Shown here piece after piece: positions 1 to 11,600 of a stretch of DNA of 64,000 nucleotides. A program made the position numbers and the translations under genes. The stretch's first letter is position 1. Each line of letters starts with the position of its first letter. Source of the stretch: Arthonia radiata (taxonomy: Eukaryota; Ascomycota; Arthoniomycetes; Arthoniales; Arthoniaceae). The DNA lies in NCBI GenBank assembly GCA_002989075.1, contig PSQN01000017.1:3851453-3915452 (forward strand). The letters are read 5' to 3'. Below the pieces are notes generated by a model. That model did not search any database. It was not told the DNA's origin and saw only the letters and a program-made list of their open reading frames with translations.

Positions 1-2078
1 GACAGCCAACCGCCTTCTCACCTCTTCCGCCACCCTCCCCGCCTCCCCACCAGCACTCTCCTCACTCCCCCTCCGACTGCTCTCCGCGCTCACCCCACCG
101 CTCGTGATCCCCCTCCCGATCAATCCCTTGACACCCCCAGCCAACCGCTTCGGCACCTCCCCCTTCCCTGCCGTCGCCACCAGAAACACATACTTCAAAT
201 TCGGCAACGTCTGCCGGATGTCCATGACTCTCACACCCAGCTTCGCCGCCAGCGCCTCGACGTCTTTGTTCAGCAGGAAGACGGCGTACTCGAAGCGGCC
301 GAACGCCGCGGAGCCAGCGGCAGATGCGAGGTCGTCGGAGCGCGCGGAGAGGTTTAGCGGGAAGGTGCGAGACTGGCTGGGCGGGAGGAGAGAAATGGGG
401 TCGTTGATCGTCGAGGTTGAAGACCTGGGTGTGATTGGGTAGGGCAAGAGCACGGAGAGGTAGAGGCTGAGGTGGTGGACGCAGTGTGCTGCGTGGCCCA
501 GGGCTGCGGCGATGGTGGCGGCTGAGAGTTTCGGGTGGGTGAAATTTGAGTTTGGGAGGTGGAGGCTGCGGATTGTGAAGGCTAGAGGGGAGTTGTGGGA
601 GGTGGAGGGTTCAACGGGGTAGATTGCTGCGAGGTCTGTGCAGAGGCGGCGGCGTTGGCCGGTGAGTTTCGTGGTGAGGTTTGTGTGGGCAGTTTTGCGG
701 TTGGCGAGGGCTGGGGTGGTGGGGGTGGATGAGGATGCAGCGTGGGAATCGCGGCCTGAGGTGATAGTCGTACGGCGATGGTCGAGGGATTCGCGGGAGG
801 AGGCGACGGAGGACTTGAGGGAGGTGATTTGCTTGCGTGTCTTGGTGATGGCGTGGTTGACGGAGGATGCGTGGTCGCGAGCGATGTCGAGGGAGCGCGG
901 TCGATTGAAGCGAGCGTTGTTCTCTTCCAATAGCGTGCTGATGTCTGAGGTCAGTTTTGCTTGGGTGACGAGAGCGTCTTGTATGCAAGCGTCAAGCGTG
1001 GACAAGCGCATCAGCGCGTCGTAAGAAGAGGTTGGCTCGGCGTCCTTCGGTGGCTTTGGGCTTGTCTCAAATGAAAGCGGTCTAGTCTCGAGGTCATTGG
1101 CTGAGATAATGTCTGTGCTGGGAGCGTAGATGCCGTCAGAGAGGTGTATGAAAGTGAAGTTATCGGGCAGCTGGTGGTGGAAGTCGTCGAGCTGGGCATT
1201 GTCAGCTGGATCCGTGCTCTCTAGGGCAGAGCCTTGCATACAGAACGCCCGACATAGGTCAATGACTGCAAGTCTAGCTTTAGGTCGCGAAGATGAGTCC
1301 ACGAGGAGTTCGCATCCTGCCTTGCCCAGTACTTTAGCACAACAGCGTCTTGACTCGTCTCCATCCCATATGCCGCGAAGTCGAAGAACCGAAAATCATG
1401 ATTCTGCATGGGTCAGTATTTCGTTCGCTACTGAGATCGTATGCAGCAGCTTACCATGATAGTCTCAGCAACCTCGCTGACATACAGCGGCTCAGCATCT
1501 AATCTCGAATCAGACCGGATACTGTCAATTGGCTCTCAAAAGCTCGCCCTACCGCTGCTGTCTTGAGCATGCACTGAGACGAAGACATCCCCAGTGTGCC
1601 TTGTTATCGCGTCTTGCACCTTCTTTCGTCTTTGTTTTGGAGTAGCGCTCAGCCATTCGGCGGTATTACGCCGTTGAGGCCTCCGTATTGGGGTCTTAGG
1701 ATGGCCATTGGCGATACCGTTTGCGCTGGCTTTAGTCTTTCCTTCCCGCTTGAGGTTATCAGAGGAGCGCGAGTGCGCAAGCTCATGCGTCTCGTTCAGC
1801 GCCAGCAGCTTGGCCGGCGAGGACAGCGTGTACGGCACGGCATCATCGTCGATCGTATGGCCTCGAGCTCGCGGGTTAGGTGCGGCGAACGCGAGGTTGC
1901 GAAAAGATATGCCGCGGACATGGCGCAGGCGACGATTCTGCGTTCCCACATGTTACTATTGGAAGCTGCAATCATAGACTTTCTGTGAGCTCACGAAGGG
2001 TAGCAGATGCGGCCGATCACCGCGCGGACGTTGAATCAGGATGGGCGATTGAAATTCATGTTGGGATGAGCTACTCAT
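1..2078 (-). CDS. UVRAG/Vps38-like subunit of the Vps34 PI3-kinase complex (3' end outside window)
   Basis: Predicted exons, read on the minus strand: 2078-1995, 1937-1553, 1498-1455, 1403-1242, then 1191 running off the left edge. All introns are GT-AG, 50-57 nt, and joining them restores one frame. The protein has the hallmarks of fungal UVRAG/Atg14-type proteins as I remember them: an N-terminal NRRLRHVRGISFRNL block, a C2-like strand region (YVSEVAETIM, then DLQSLTYVGRSLDDF), HLSDGIY, and a long helical and probably coiled-coil part after about residue 260. The family acts in PI3-kinase complex II, which makes PI3P on endosomes for vacuolar sorting and autophagy. I chose the ATG at 2078 because no in-frame ATG precedes the second exon. 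The start is 244 bp from the divergent bS6m gene. The C-terminus is missing, so Vps38 and Atg14 identities are not fully separated. Confidence 0.85.
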
Positions 2079-2322
2079 GACCAGCCGTGCGAGTGCGACG
2101 GAGCATGAGCAATATGGGAGCTGGAGTTAGACTTCTGTGCATGATTGCTGGGCTTATGCCGTGTCATCGCTCATCGCAGACTTCCATAATGCCAGCCCGC
2201 AAATTGAGTAGCAGTTTGTGATGAGATTGGAGCGGAGTCTTTCAGGGTACAACCCTCCGCAGTCAAACCTCCACCTTTTCGCGACCAAGAACATTTCTAC
2301 TTGATGTACACAGCTCAGAAAG
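2079..2322. promoter_or_regulatory. Divergent promoter, UVRAG-like gene / bS6m
   Basis: This 244-bp gap lies between two start codons facing away from each other, so it must hold both promoters and both 5' UTRs. I see no clear TATA box or known operator in it. Confidence 0.5.
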
Positions 2323-2800
2323 ATGCTATATGAGCTTGTCGCCGTGGTATGGCATTGAATACATCACATGTATGAGCTTCGATACACTAACATCATCAGG
2401 TCCGACCCGGCCGCATCAACGAAGTCAAAGAGTCCGCCTTCTCCCGGTCTATTTCCTCCGCATGGCTTTAACATCTCGTAGGATCGCGAGCACAGCCGGA
2501 CGGCTCGTTCTCTCGCGCAAAGGCGTCGTGCGCGGCGTGACCAACTGGGGCACTTTCCTCCTTCCGAAGCCCCTTCGCCGCTACCAGACACTTCACCATA
2601 CCGGCCACTACTTCGTTATGCGCTTCGACGGTTCCGTGCAGACGCAGCATGAGGTGCAGCGGACATTGAAACTCGATCCGAGACTCATACGGTACGGCGT
2701 AGTCAAGATGGGGAAGACGCTAAAGGATATTGCGGACGTGGGCGGGAAGGTGAAGTGGAACGATGCTACACCGGAGGACGGTGGGGAGAATCGGTACTGA
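2323..2800 (+). CDS. MRP17: Mitochondrial small ribosomal subunit protein bS6m
   Basis: Exons 2323-2346, 2400-2431 and 2482-2800 give 124 residues. Both introns are about 50 nt; the second uses donor GTCCGC and acceptor CGTAG, which restores the run EVKEIASTAGRLVL typical of the family. The protein opens MLYELVAVVRPG and carries GVVRGVTNWGTFLLPKP and HYFVMRFDGS, the conserved strand-helix elements of ribosomal protein S6 (bS6m; yeast Mrp17). It binds 15S rRNA in the mitochondrial small subunit, usually next to the S18 homologue. No separate presequence is evident, as is common in this family. A longer open frame through the introns starts nearby but lacks the S6 N-terminus. Convergent with NUP192 downstream. 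Confidence 0.92.
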
Positions 2801-3159
2801 GAAGATTGTTTGGCGTGAACTGTGTATCCGCAACTAGGTTTTCATCTCCGTTTGACATCAGCGCACGGTTGCTTTGTACAGGCCAGACAACGTACGACTT
2901 AAAGAGATGCATATAAAGGCGTCACGGTGGGGAAAGGGTAACGTGGTCTCTTGCTGGACTAAGAGATTTGAATCAATTGGGGTATCTAAGCTGCAGAGCG
3001 GTATGCGCTGTCCAAGTATCTATGATCATATCCTCTCAACTCCTCGCTATGCAATCGCTCAAAGACAGACGTCGTTCAGAGACCTTGGTCGCCATCGTTT
3101 AATCAAGTAAATGTCCTTGACATTTCCCTATCCACCGGGCGCTCCTCAGCACTCTAGAT
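2801..3159. other. Intergenic, convergent 3' ends of bS6m and NUP192
   Basis: This 359-bp stretch separates two stop codons facing each other. It should hold both 3' UTRs and polyadenylation sites. I see no gene, repeat or strong hairpin in it. Confidence 0.6.
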
Positions 3160-6100
3160 TCAGGTCAGCAAACGCGGCAACAGCGGAGAAATAGAGCTTT
3201 GTAAGCGCACCTCCATGAAGTCAGTGGCAACAATGAGAGCTGTGTAATTGTCGACCAGATTATTCAGCACCACACCATGATCAAGACGTCGAGAGCCAAT
3301 GCCAGCATTACGCTTGAAGATCGAGACCATGCTGGGCCGGTACTCGTGCAAGAACTGCCGTGCCTGGTGGACAGTCTGTTCGTTTTCGGAGCTCTGGCTG
3401 ACGACAACAGCATTGACTATGCGAACAATGGCCAGCATCAAATCGTAGAATTTCTTCAAAGCGCTTGGATCATCGAAGTCAAGACCGATGTCCGGATCTG
3501 CGCTGAACACTCCAGACTGCTGGATCGCAGGGAACAATCCCGCACTGAGCAGCAGAGCGCCACCTTGTCTGCTTTGACCCAGCCGACCCAGCATGGCAAC
3601 ATTAGCGTTGATGCAGGCGTACTTATCCGGCAATACTACATGCTTGTCAGCTCTGGCAGCAATGCTTGATGAGGGTTCAGACCTACCTTCTGCGTTTGCC
3701 TGTTGCAGCTCGGCTGGCAGTCGTCCAAGCACTCCAATGGTCACCTGGACAAAATTGCGATGGTTGAACGCCTCAAGTACGTACTTGGAATGGCTCAGGT
3801 TGGAAGCGAACACGACAGCCTCTAAAAGCAGAAGAGTCGAGGTGCGGCTTTGATCATCGCCACCGTACGCATCGTCGCAGAGGATGTCCATGAGTCGATC
3901 CCCCATTGACTTGAGCGTATGCACAACGCGTCTCACGAGCTTCTGCTGGTGATTGCATGCGTTGGTGATGAAAATGCGGCACGCACGAGCGCAGGTCTGT
4001 CGCAATGCATTCGTGGAGTCGGGACTCTGTATGCCGGTAAGACATGCCCTGAACAATTCGAAGAGCCTGTCATAAGCCTCCTCGCTCGCCACCTGTCCTT
4101 CGACTTGCTCAACTTCGAACTTGGCATGGCGCATCAACGCCAGTGCAAAGTTAGCAAAGATCTCAGCGGTGGGCACATCTTCGTGAAGTCCACGCTCAAG
4201 CTTCGGCAGGATCAGCTGCAGTAATTGCAGAAGCAGTGCTTGCTGAGTGTTCTTTGCAGCGTCGACGGTGTCGAGGACGACAGTGGCTAGGTTAATCCAG
4301 CTTGTGAGAGCTTCCTGACGGGCACTTACGACACCAATTCGCGCATTGCTTGCAACGGCCCAGATCTCGACACGCTGCGATTCTTCACCCAACGTTTGCC
4401 GATCAGCATCTGACAGGACCGCGGCGTGCTTAAGGAGCTCATTCTGACGCAGCAGTACTATCTGCTGAACAGCCTCAATGTCGAACATGGCTAGTTCATT
4501 GCTGTCTTCGAGCTTGCAAGTGTCAAGCATGCCTTCATCATAGAATTGCTGAGCAGGAAACGTGAACGACGGGCTGTCTGGTAAGTCGACAAAGTCAAGG
4601 AGGTCGTACAGCGATGCATTACTGAAAGACTCTCCTGATGACAGCTTCGATGTTCCAAAGAGGGACGCAAGTATGCGAGCCTTTTGCGTGTCCAAGCGAG
4701 CATCGTGCGCGGCTCTTAGCTCGATGGTTGCCAATTCGTAGAATGCTGTCCTCATAGACAAGAAGCTCGCATAGCCAGCCGCAGATTGTCTGACCCAGAA
4801 GGCTTCGTCACGGATGGGAACACCATCCCACAGCGTTTGCGAGTTGATTTGCTCTTGTCGCGTTGCCTGTACGAAAAGGTAGTCGTATGCTGGGTTACGA
4901 AGCTCAGTCAGAACCAATCGTGACGACAGAGGGGACCGCCATAAGCGCCGCAATACTTGGACGGCTTTGTTACGAATATTAAGCAGCGCTGGAACATACG
5001 TAACGTCGTCCTTATCTGGTACAACAGAGCTGAAAGCAACCACTGAGTCAAACAGCGATTGCTCGGTCCCGAAGAGGCTGTCGGTATCCACGAAGATTGA
5101 ATGTGAGCCACAAGCGAACCCAAGCAGAAGGTGTGCAATTGACGGGCGGTCTATAACAGTATCAAGACTGCGTCCAAGAAAATCAAGGATGTTCGACTTG
5201 ATCACCAGGCCTGGGGAGCCGCCTGGAATGTCAAGCTCTCCTGCATCGAATTGCATGATATTTGCCAGTGCCCGCGAAATACCGTCGCCGCTCCGATCTC
5301 GTTCAAACGCGACGATCAGCCGACTCTTGTCTGCAGTGCGGGTTGATCTTCCACTGACTGGCGTCGCAAGCTTGCGAGACTCCGAAAGTCGCTTCAAAAG
5401 CTTCAATGATGCGATGGCGAGGTCCGCGTGGCCCGAACCGCAGTAGAGGCCGAGCGTGTTGACCAAGTCTAGGCGACTAACAATAGCATCTTCAAAAGTC
5501 GCAAGCGCGCCATTAGAGACAACCGGTCGTCTGGTGTTAGAGTGTGTCTTGACCAAAGGTCGAATGATGTCAAAGTAGGTCCGCTGAAGGTTCAAGACAA
5601 GGTCTATGACCTCCAAGCTTTTGAGCAAGCTGAGCACCAATGGTGAATTTGACGCGGCATTGTTGACCTCGGCCACATCTTGTGACGCTGTCGCAAAGAG
5701 TCCAGCGATGACTTGGTCGTTGAAAAGCCACTCCATAATTCTGGCGAATGGGTGCAAACGAGCGTAAGCGGCGAGCGAGGAGGCTTCTATAGCAGAGTCG
5801 ACCGAGATGCGTGACCGATTCGCTAATATGATTAGATCCTCGTTGAAGTCAGAAAGGCAGGATACTGCGAAGCTGAGGCAATTGAAGCGCATAATTCGAA
5901 GCTGCAATGGGTCGACCAGCTCTTGGGACTTCGTCGCAAACACCTGGCCCATGGCGAAGTCGGCATACGGTTCAACACCAGACATCCGGTATCTCGCGCC
6001 AAGGTCTTCAGGAAAGGGTAATGAGTCCTTCAGCAGCGACTCTTGCTGCACCGGTAGCGTCATCGCCCTTATAAGGTTGACAAACGCACTAGGTTCTTCG

Positions 6101-8253
6101 AAGCCAGCAGATATTCTCTCAAAGGTGAGCTTTTCGGCGTTTGGAAATTGAGTTGAGGCTTGACTAGGCCGAGGTGTTGTTGTTGTTCCGGTCACCGGCT
6201 GAGCATAGATCCAACTATCCAGCTTGACCCATACAGCGTTGCGAAGATCTGTGCTCTTATCCACGAGAAGACCAGACAAAGCTGTGAATGCACATGCTCT
6301 TAGACGGCTCGGAATATTGCTGCCAAATAAATGCATAAGGTTGTCCACCGTCTCCATTGAGCCTCTCAGCATGTATTCTCGGGCGGCAACACTTCGTGAG
6401 CCAAGGTGCGCAATCAGACGCAAATAGCATTCAAGCATCATGGAGCTCTCCGGCTCCACAGTCAGGTCAGGGTGTGACCTCGTGCCAGTGCTACTGGCAC
6501 CTTGAGGCATCGGGCGATCACGAATGGTCGAGGCATAGTACTCAAGCTCTCGGAATATGTGATTCCAGCTCAGGGGAGAACTGCGCCGAGACCGTGTGGA
6601 GCTCGTCTGCGAATCGTCCAACAGAAATGCATGAGCGCTATCTGCAGTCGACTCGTCCGTAGACAGAGCTTGCATTAGCTCGCAGAAGGCCGCGACCCGA
6701 GGGGTGGACTGTCTCATAGATGCCCATTGCAGGAAGCCATGAAGGTTGGTCTCAGTACCATCCCAGAATTTGTCTGCCGCCTCGATGTAGCCGTCGAACG
6801 CGTTGGAGATAAGTAGCAAGAGCCTCTCAAGGTGGAGCTCAAACTCATTAGGCCTCAATTGGTGGCGACCTTGCATCTGTCGGCGTTGTTCGTCTTCTTC
6901 AGTCTTCAGCTTTCGCAAGGAATCAGGCATGTTAGATATCAATCCTTCCACGAAATTCTGAAGCGTCTCCATCACCGCATCTTTGAAGAAGTCCTGAACG
7001 ACAAAAGCCTCGACATGTAATGCTGGCGCGTCTTGGATTAGGAAGGATTGAAATCCTTGCTTTGCCGGGTCGAACCAATCGTTCCTTCTCACGTCATGGC
7101 TCATCGCAAGCAGGAAATGAAGAGCGCCGTGATTCAATGCCTCGCCAAAAGCGGCACCAGAAGCCTCAAGCTCGGAGGTACTGCCTGTACCCAATGAGCC
7201 AGCAGCCGAGGGATGATCAGAGAACCGTACACTGTAATCGGCAAGCCAAACGGATGATATTGCACCTTGCAAACTGGGTAGCGTCCAAGCATCATGCTCT
7301 TTGAAAGATGTCGAGATTTGATGTATGGCCTTTGCCTCGTCTGGCCTACAGTTGTTGTCCGAAGATGCCAGGTAGAATAGACACGAGAACAACGCGGGCA
7401 GTTTGTGAACCAAAAAGAGATCATACCTCTCAGCGGTCTTCAATCGGCCCAGCAGCCATCGTACGGCATCAGCGCTGACTTGTCCGCGCATTGAAAGTCG
7501 ATATGCGATTGTACCAAGCGACTCATGCTGCTGTAGGATGCTTGATCGCTGAAATTCCATGATTTCTGCGAATTCCGGTGATTGCGTCTGCTCTGTGACG
7601 CTGACTCTCTGTATGCGCTCTGCGAGACGCTCCGACCACCTCTCCAGCTCCTCCATTACTTCGACGCATCTCTTCCAGTAGGAAGCAAGCGGAATTGGCT
7701 TGCCGTCCGGGCTTTGTAGTATTAAGGATGTTGTCTTGTCTAATATGTCAGCGACGTAGTCTGGCAGGTGCGGTTCGCCTGATTTCTCCAGCGCAAGGCG
7801 CAAACATTCCAAAGTATAGTGCCGTGTTTGGTGAAAGGTGAATATGGCTGATATAATCTGAGGACGATCCAGGTCTTCAGAACTTTGCTGTGAGTCAAAT
7901 AGAAGGGTCGCGGCTTGTACTTCGTCCAGGTCAAGGGCGTCTGAAAGCTCGATGGTCTGTTGTTTGAATGCTTCTGTCACAGCATACTCCGCGTCATGTA
8001 CTTTGATTTTGCCTGTGAATGGAGCTTAGAAGGAGCCCAAATTCACGGTGTGCGTGAACTTACCTGATTGGACGCCGTTGCGACTGGCGTCGCTCCGAGC
8101 AGGCTTTTTGACAAACAACCTGAAGGCCTCCAAGTTCGTTTCAAGCTCCGCACAGAGCAAGTCTATGTTTGGAATGGTGGTCTCGGAGATCCTGAGAAGG
8201 TCGCGCTGCAATGCGCGCAAGCGCTCGAGCTGCTCGACTGCTGTCGTCGCCAT
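3160..8253 (-). CDS. NUP192: Nucleoporin Nup192 (Nup205 family), inner ring of the nuclear pore
   Basis: Exon 1 is 8253-8064 (start MATTAVEQLERL); exon 2 runs 8012-3160. The 51-nt intron 8013-8063 joins NGVQSG to KIKVHDAEYAV, the usual Nup192 junction. A second intron of 51 nt is likely inside the long exon at 3636-3686 (donor GTAGGT, branch GCTGAC, acceptor TAG). It leaves the frame open, so it is easily missed. The product is 1,663 residues with it removed or 1,680 without, close to other fungal Nup192 proteins. The sequence is alpha-helical throughout with no membrane segment, as expected for the alpha-solenoid scaffold of the nuclear pore inner ring. The key block after the junction is TIELSDALDLDEVQAA. 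It shares a divergent promoter with TEL1. Confidence 0.93.
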
Positions 8254-8681
8254 TTGTGCGCGCCAGACCCTTTTCGGGGTAGGTAGAGCGTAACGATGTA
8301 AATTCATTCATCTGAGTCGCTTGCAGCAGACGCGTCGTTGAAACGGACATAGATTCCGGTTTTAGTAGATTACTGGCAGGGTGATGCCAAGACTCCTGAT
8401 ATGGCCGCTTCGAAGATGAAACCCGTGACAATGACCTTACAATAACACAATTACGCGAGCAAAAGAGAATTGATGTTCTTCAAAAAAGGTGGTTATGGTG
8501 ACGCTCACCTACACCTAGCTATTCACCTATAAAGTGCCTGAATTCAGATTTTGAGCTAGTGATGCGCTGCATCACTGTGGCATCGGAACTCTTCCCACTT
8601 CTTCATTCGTTGATCTGCTGATGGCCATCAATTAAGGTTGCCCGACAAAACGAGTGCCTGTGTCATGTGGCATGTGACGCA
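8254..8681. promoter_or_regulatory. Divergent promoter NUP192 / TEL1 with one ACGCGT box
   Basis: This 428-bp gap separates the two start codons. It contains ACGCGT at 8330-8335, the core of the MluI cell-cycle box bound by MBF in yeasts. That suits a checkpoint kinase gene, but one hexamer in 428 bp is weak evidence. Confidence 0.4.
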
Positions 8682-11600
8682 ATGTCGCTTGCGGATGCCT
8701 TGGGTATGCCTCACGCCAATACTCAGGACCACAGGTGCTAACTTACCACAGAGCTCATCCAGTCTGATAGGGCTCGTGACCGCAATGAAGGACTCGCTGA
8801 AGTGAAGCGAATTTTCAAGTTATACCAAAGCTCTCCTGAAATCAATAAAATCAAGGATGACTCCTTTCACACTCTTTTCGAGGGCCTCTTCCGCGCAGTG
8901 GCACGCGAGAAAGCTAACTACTCACGCTCGTCCAAATCTCGTCAGCAGGAGACTACTGAATCGCGGCTTGCTGTATGTGCAGACGCACTTCGCAGTACTG
9001 TGGAAGTCTCATTGCCTCGAATCCGCTTGAAAACCCTCAATGCATTAACGGGCCACTTCATTCAGATCTTACCTAACAATGACAGAACACTCTTTGAACC
9101 TCTCAGCGTGAGCTATTTGAAGAGCCTGTCCATAGTCCTTGGGTACGCACCTCATGTTGAGCATCTATCGGAGCAACGCTGGCTTGAGCTTGTGGATCTC
9201 TGTCTCGAGAGCCTCGAGGGTATCGTCGACGTGGATGGTGACCCCGCTGCCAATGCACGGGGCTCTTTCAACACTGGAGGGTTTGACTCGCTCCACTCCA
9301 GATTCTCTCAGGCTAAGAACGCCCGACAGTCATCGCAATCTTCGAAGTTGGCAGCCTTGCTTCAGTGCCTCAAGCATCTTGTTGATACCAGCTCTCATCG
9401 CTTATTAGAAAGAGCAAGCGGAATCTGCGACATTGTACTTATATGCTTGGGCACATCGTCTTTCACTGCTAACGCGTTGGATGCGTTTGATGTTATCCGG
9501 CGATGCCTCGAGACGCTTAGTCTCGAGTCGATCACTCGGACTCAGTCTTGCCTTCCGCGTGTGCTGTCGACCATTACAACGCGATGGCATCAGAAGACTC
9601 CGGAAATACGTGATGTGATGTTGAATGTGCTCATCATTCTCGAGAGCCATATCATAGGCATGCTGGATCGCGACGACGTCGACCATATTACAAGTCGTCT
9701 TGATGACTTATTAGAGGAACTCATTGACGATTATGTCAATTCTGAGAACCGACTACGTCGAGGACACCTTTCGCTTGAGGATCTGTCTCTTGACATACGC
9801 TTGTGCGCCCCTCCCGAATTAGTTCCCATGCAGGCATCTTCCATCGCACTTCGCAGGTCGACCATGGAATCCGATCATAATTGGATGGTACTCTACTTTA
9901 TTTCGTTGATATCGCGCAATCTTGACGTGATCACGACACGGACTGCTTTGGACGTCGAAGACAACTCATCAACAACGCCGAGAAAGCGCCGCAAGGTCGC
10001 CAGTCGAGCGCAAGAAAGCCTGAGGAAAGCCGCGTCCTCCAACGAACCCATTGGTGTACGAATTCGATGCACACAAATCATAGCTTTCATCACCAATACC
10101 CAGCCTTTGGATCTCTCAACACTGGAGCAGAGTATATCGGACTTGCACCAACTCACTACGAGTCCATCAAGTCTGCTTACGTGCTGGGCTCTTGTTGCAC
10201 TTTCAGGGTAAGTGCCGCCCATCTGATGTGTGTGCGATTCTTAACTTCTATCCAGGTGCGCGACACAGCAGCAGTCTACCGTGAATGACTTGCGCGACTC
10301 TTGGACGGGCGTTTGGAATACTGCGTTTCGGCTGATATCATCCGTCACTCACTGTAGAGCTGCATCCCATATCTTGGCCGTGCTTTTGCGCCAGAACCTT
10401 GGCAAACACAGCCTTCTGTTTGAATCCGCTGAAGCGCTCATGGCAAGCGGTGGTCTCAGTCATCCTGCGCTTCTCTGCGACTCCAGTCTTGCGATGTGGG
10501 CCGAATTCCAGAGTTGGCTTATTGCAAATCGACCTGGAGGATCTGCTGCACGTTGTAGTCAAGAAACCGTGGATTGGATTCTCGGCAAATGGACACCAAG
10601 TAAGTACTTCGTGAACGACTTTGTTACTTACTGACATGGCTTAGGCAGTTTTGGTAAGCGAGGGTATGCACTTCAGTGTGACCAAATACTACCTGTGAGC
10701 CAATTGATCTGCTCCTTATTGCCTTCATCCAAAGAACGTTTGCAGACACACATGTCAAGCTTGCACCCGCTTGGTCAAGCATGTCTCAAGCGCCACAAGA
10801 ATCAGGCTCTGCTTGATTATCTCATGGTTCACGGGAAGACAACCTCACAGCTCGACAAGAAACATCATCCCCAAATGCGTTCGGCTGCCTCGCAAATCCA
10901 GGAGATCCCTACAAGATTGGATCGCCGAAATGCAATCATTGCCAAGCTGTCTTCTGAGCTTGAGAAAACTGTCGAGTCATTGCAGACTGACACAGATGCA
11001 CTGCCGAAGAAAACAATCCCAGAGTCAGTTCTACTGATGCTGTCCCTCAGCTTAGTCGCTGAAACTGTGTCTAATCACCCACTGACCAAGGCTACGGCGC
11101 ATGCACGATTGAGCGGGAAAAATATAGAGCTGCAACATATTCTATGGGCCCACATGAGCACGAGCTCTAACAAAAACCGCATGCAGGATGCTGCGACCAT
11201 GATCCTAGACGTCTTGGCTACAGGTGATGAAAAGTCTTCAAAGCTTCCGTGTAAGCTCCCTTTGTCCGCTGAATTTCTTCGCCGTGCCTGCGAAACATTT
11301 CAGCAGGTTCTTCATCAATCCAACGAGGTATCCGTGTGCGAGGCAAGAGACTTGGATGAGATGGATGTCGACATCTATACCACCAATTCCCAAGACTCAT
11401 CGATTTCCAAGCCAATGCTTGAGCTGCGGCGCAATCTGGAGATCGAGACAAGCCCGGGGAATCTCCTTGTCCGAGCCACATCGCATATAATCCTCGAGAT
11501 GGCGTACTCTCGAATCGCAGAGGAGCATGCTGAGATCCCCAAGCTCCTAGCCGATCATCTTCTCACCCTCTCGCCTAATCAGTTGTTGAGCAGCTCACAA

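Noticed and set aside
611-988. Minus-strand frame of 125 codons with Arg/His/Pro-rich product
   Set aside because: It is out of frame with the spliced UVRAG-like gene on the same strand and is explained by that gene's coding sequence.
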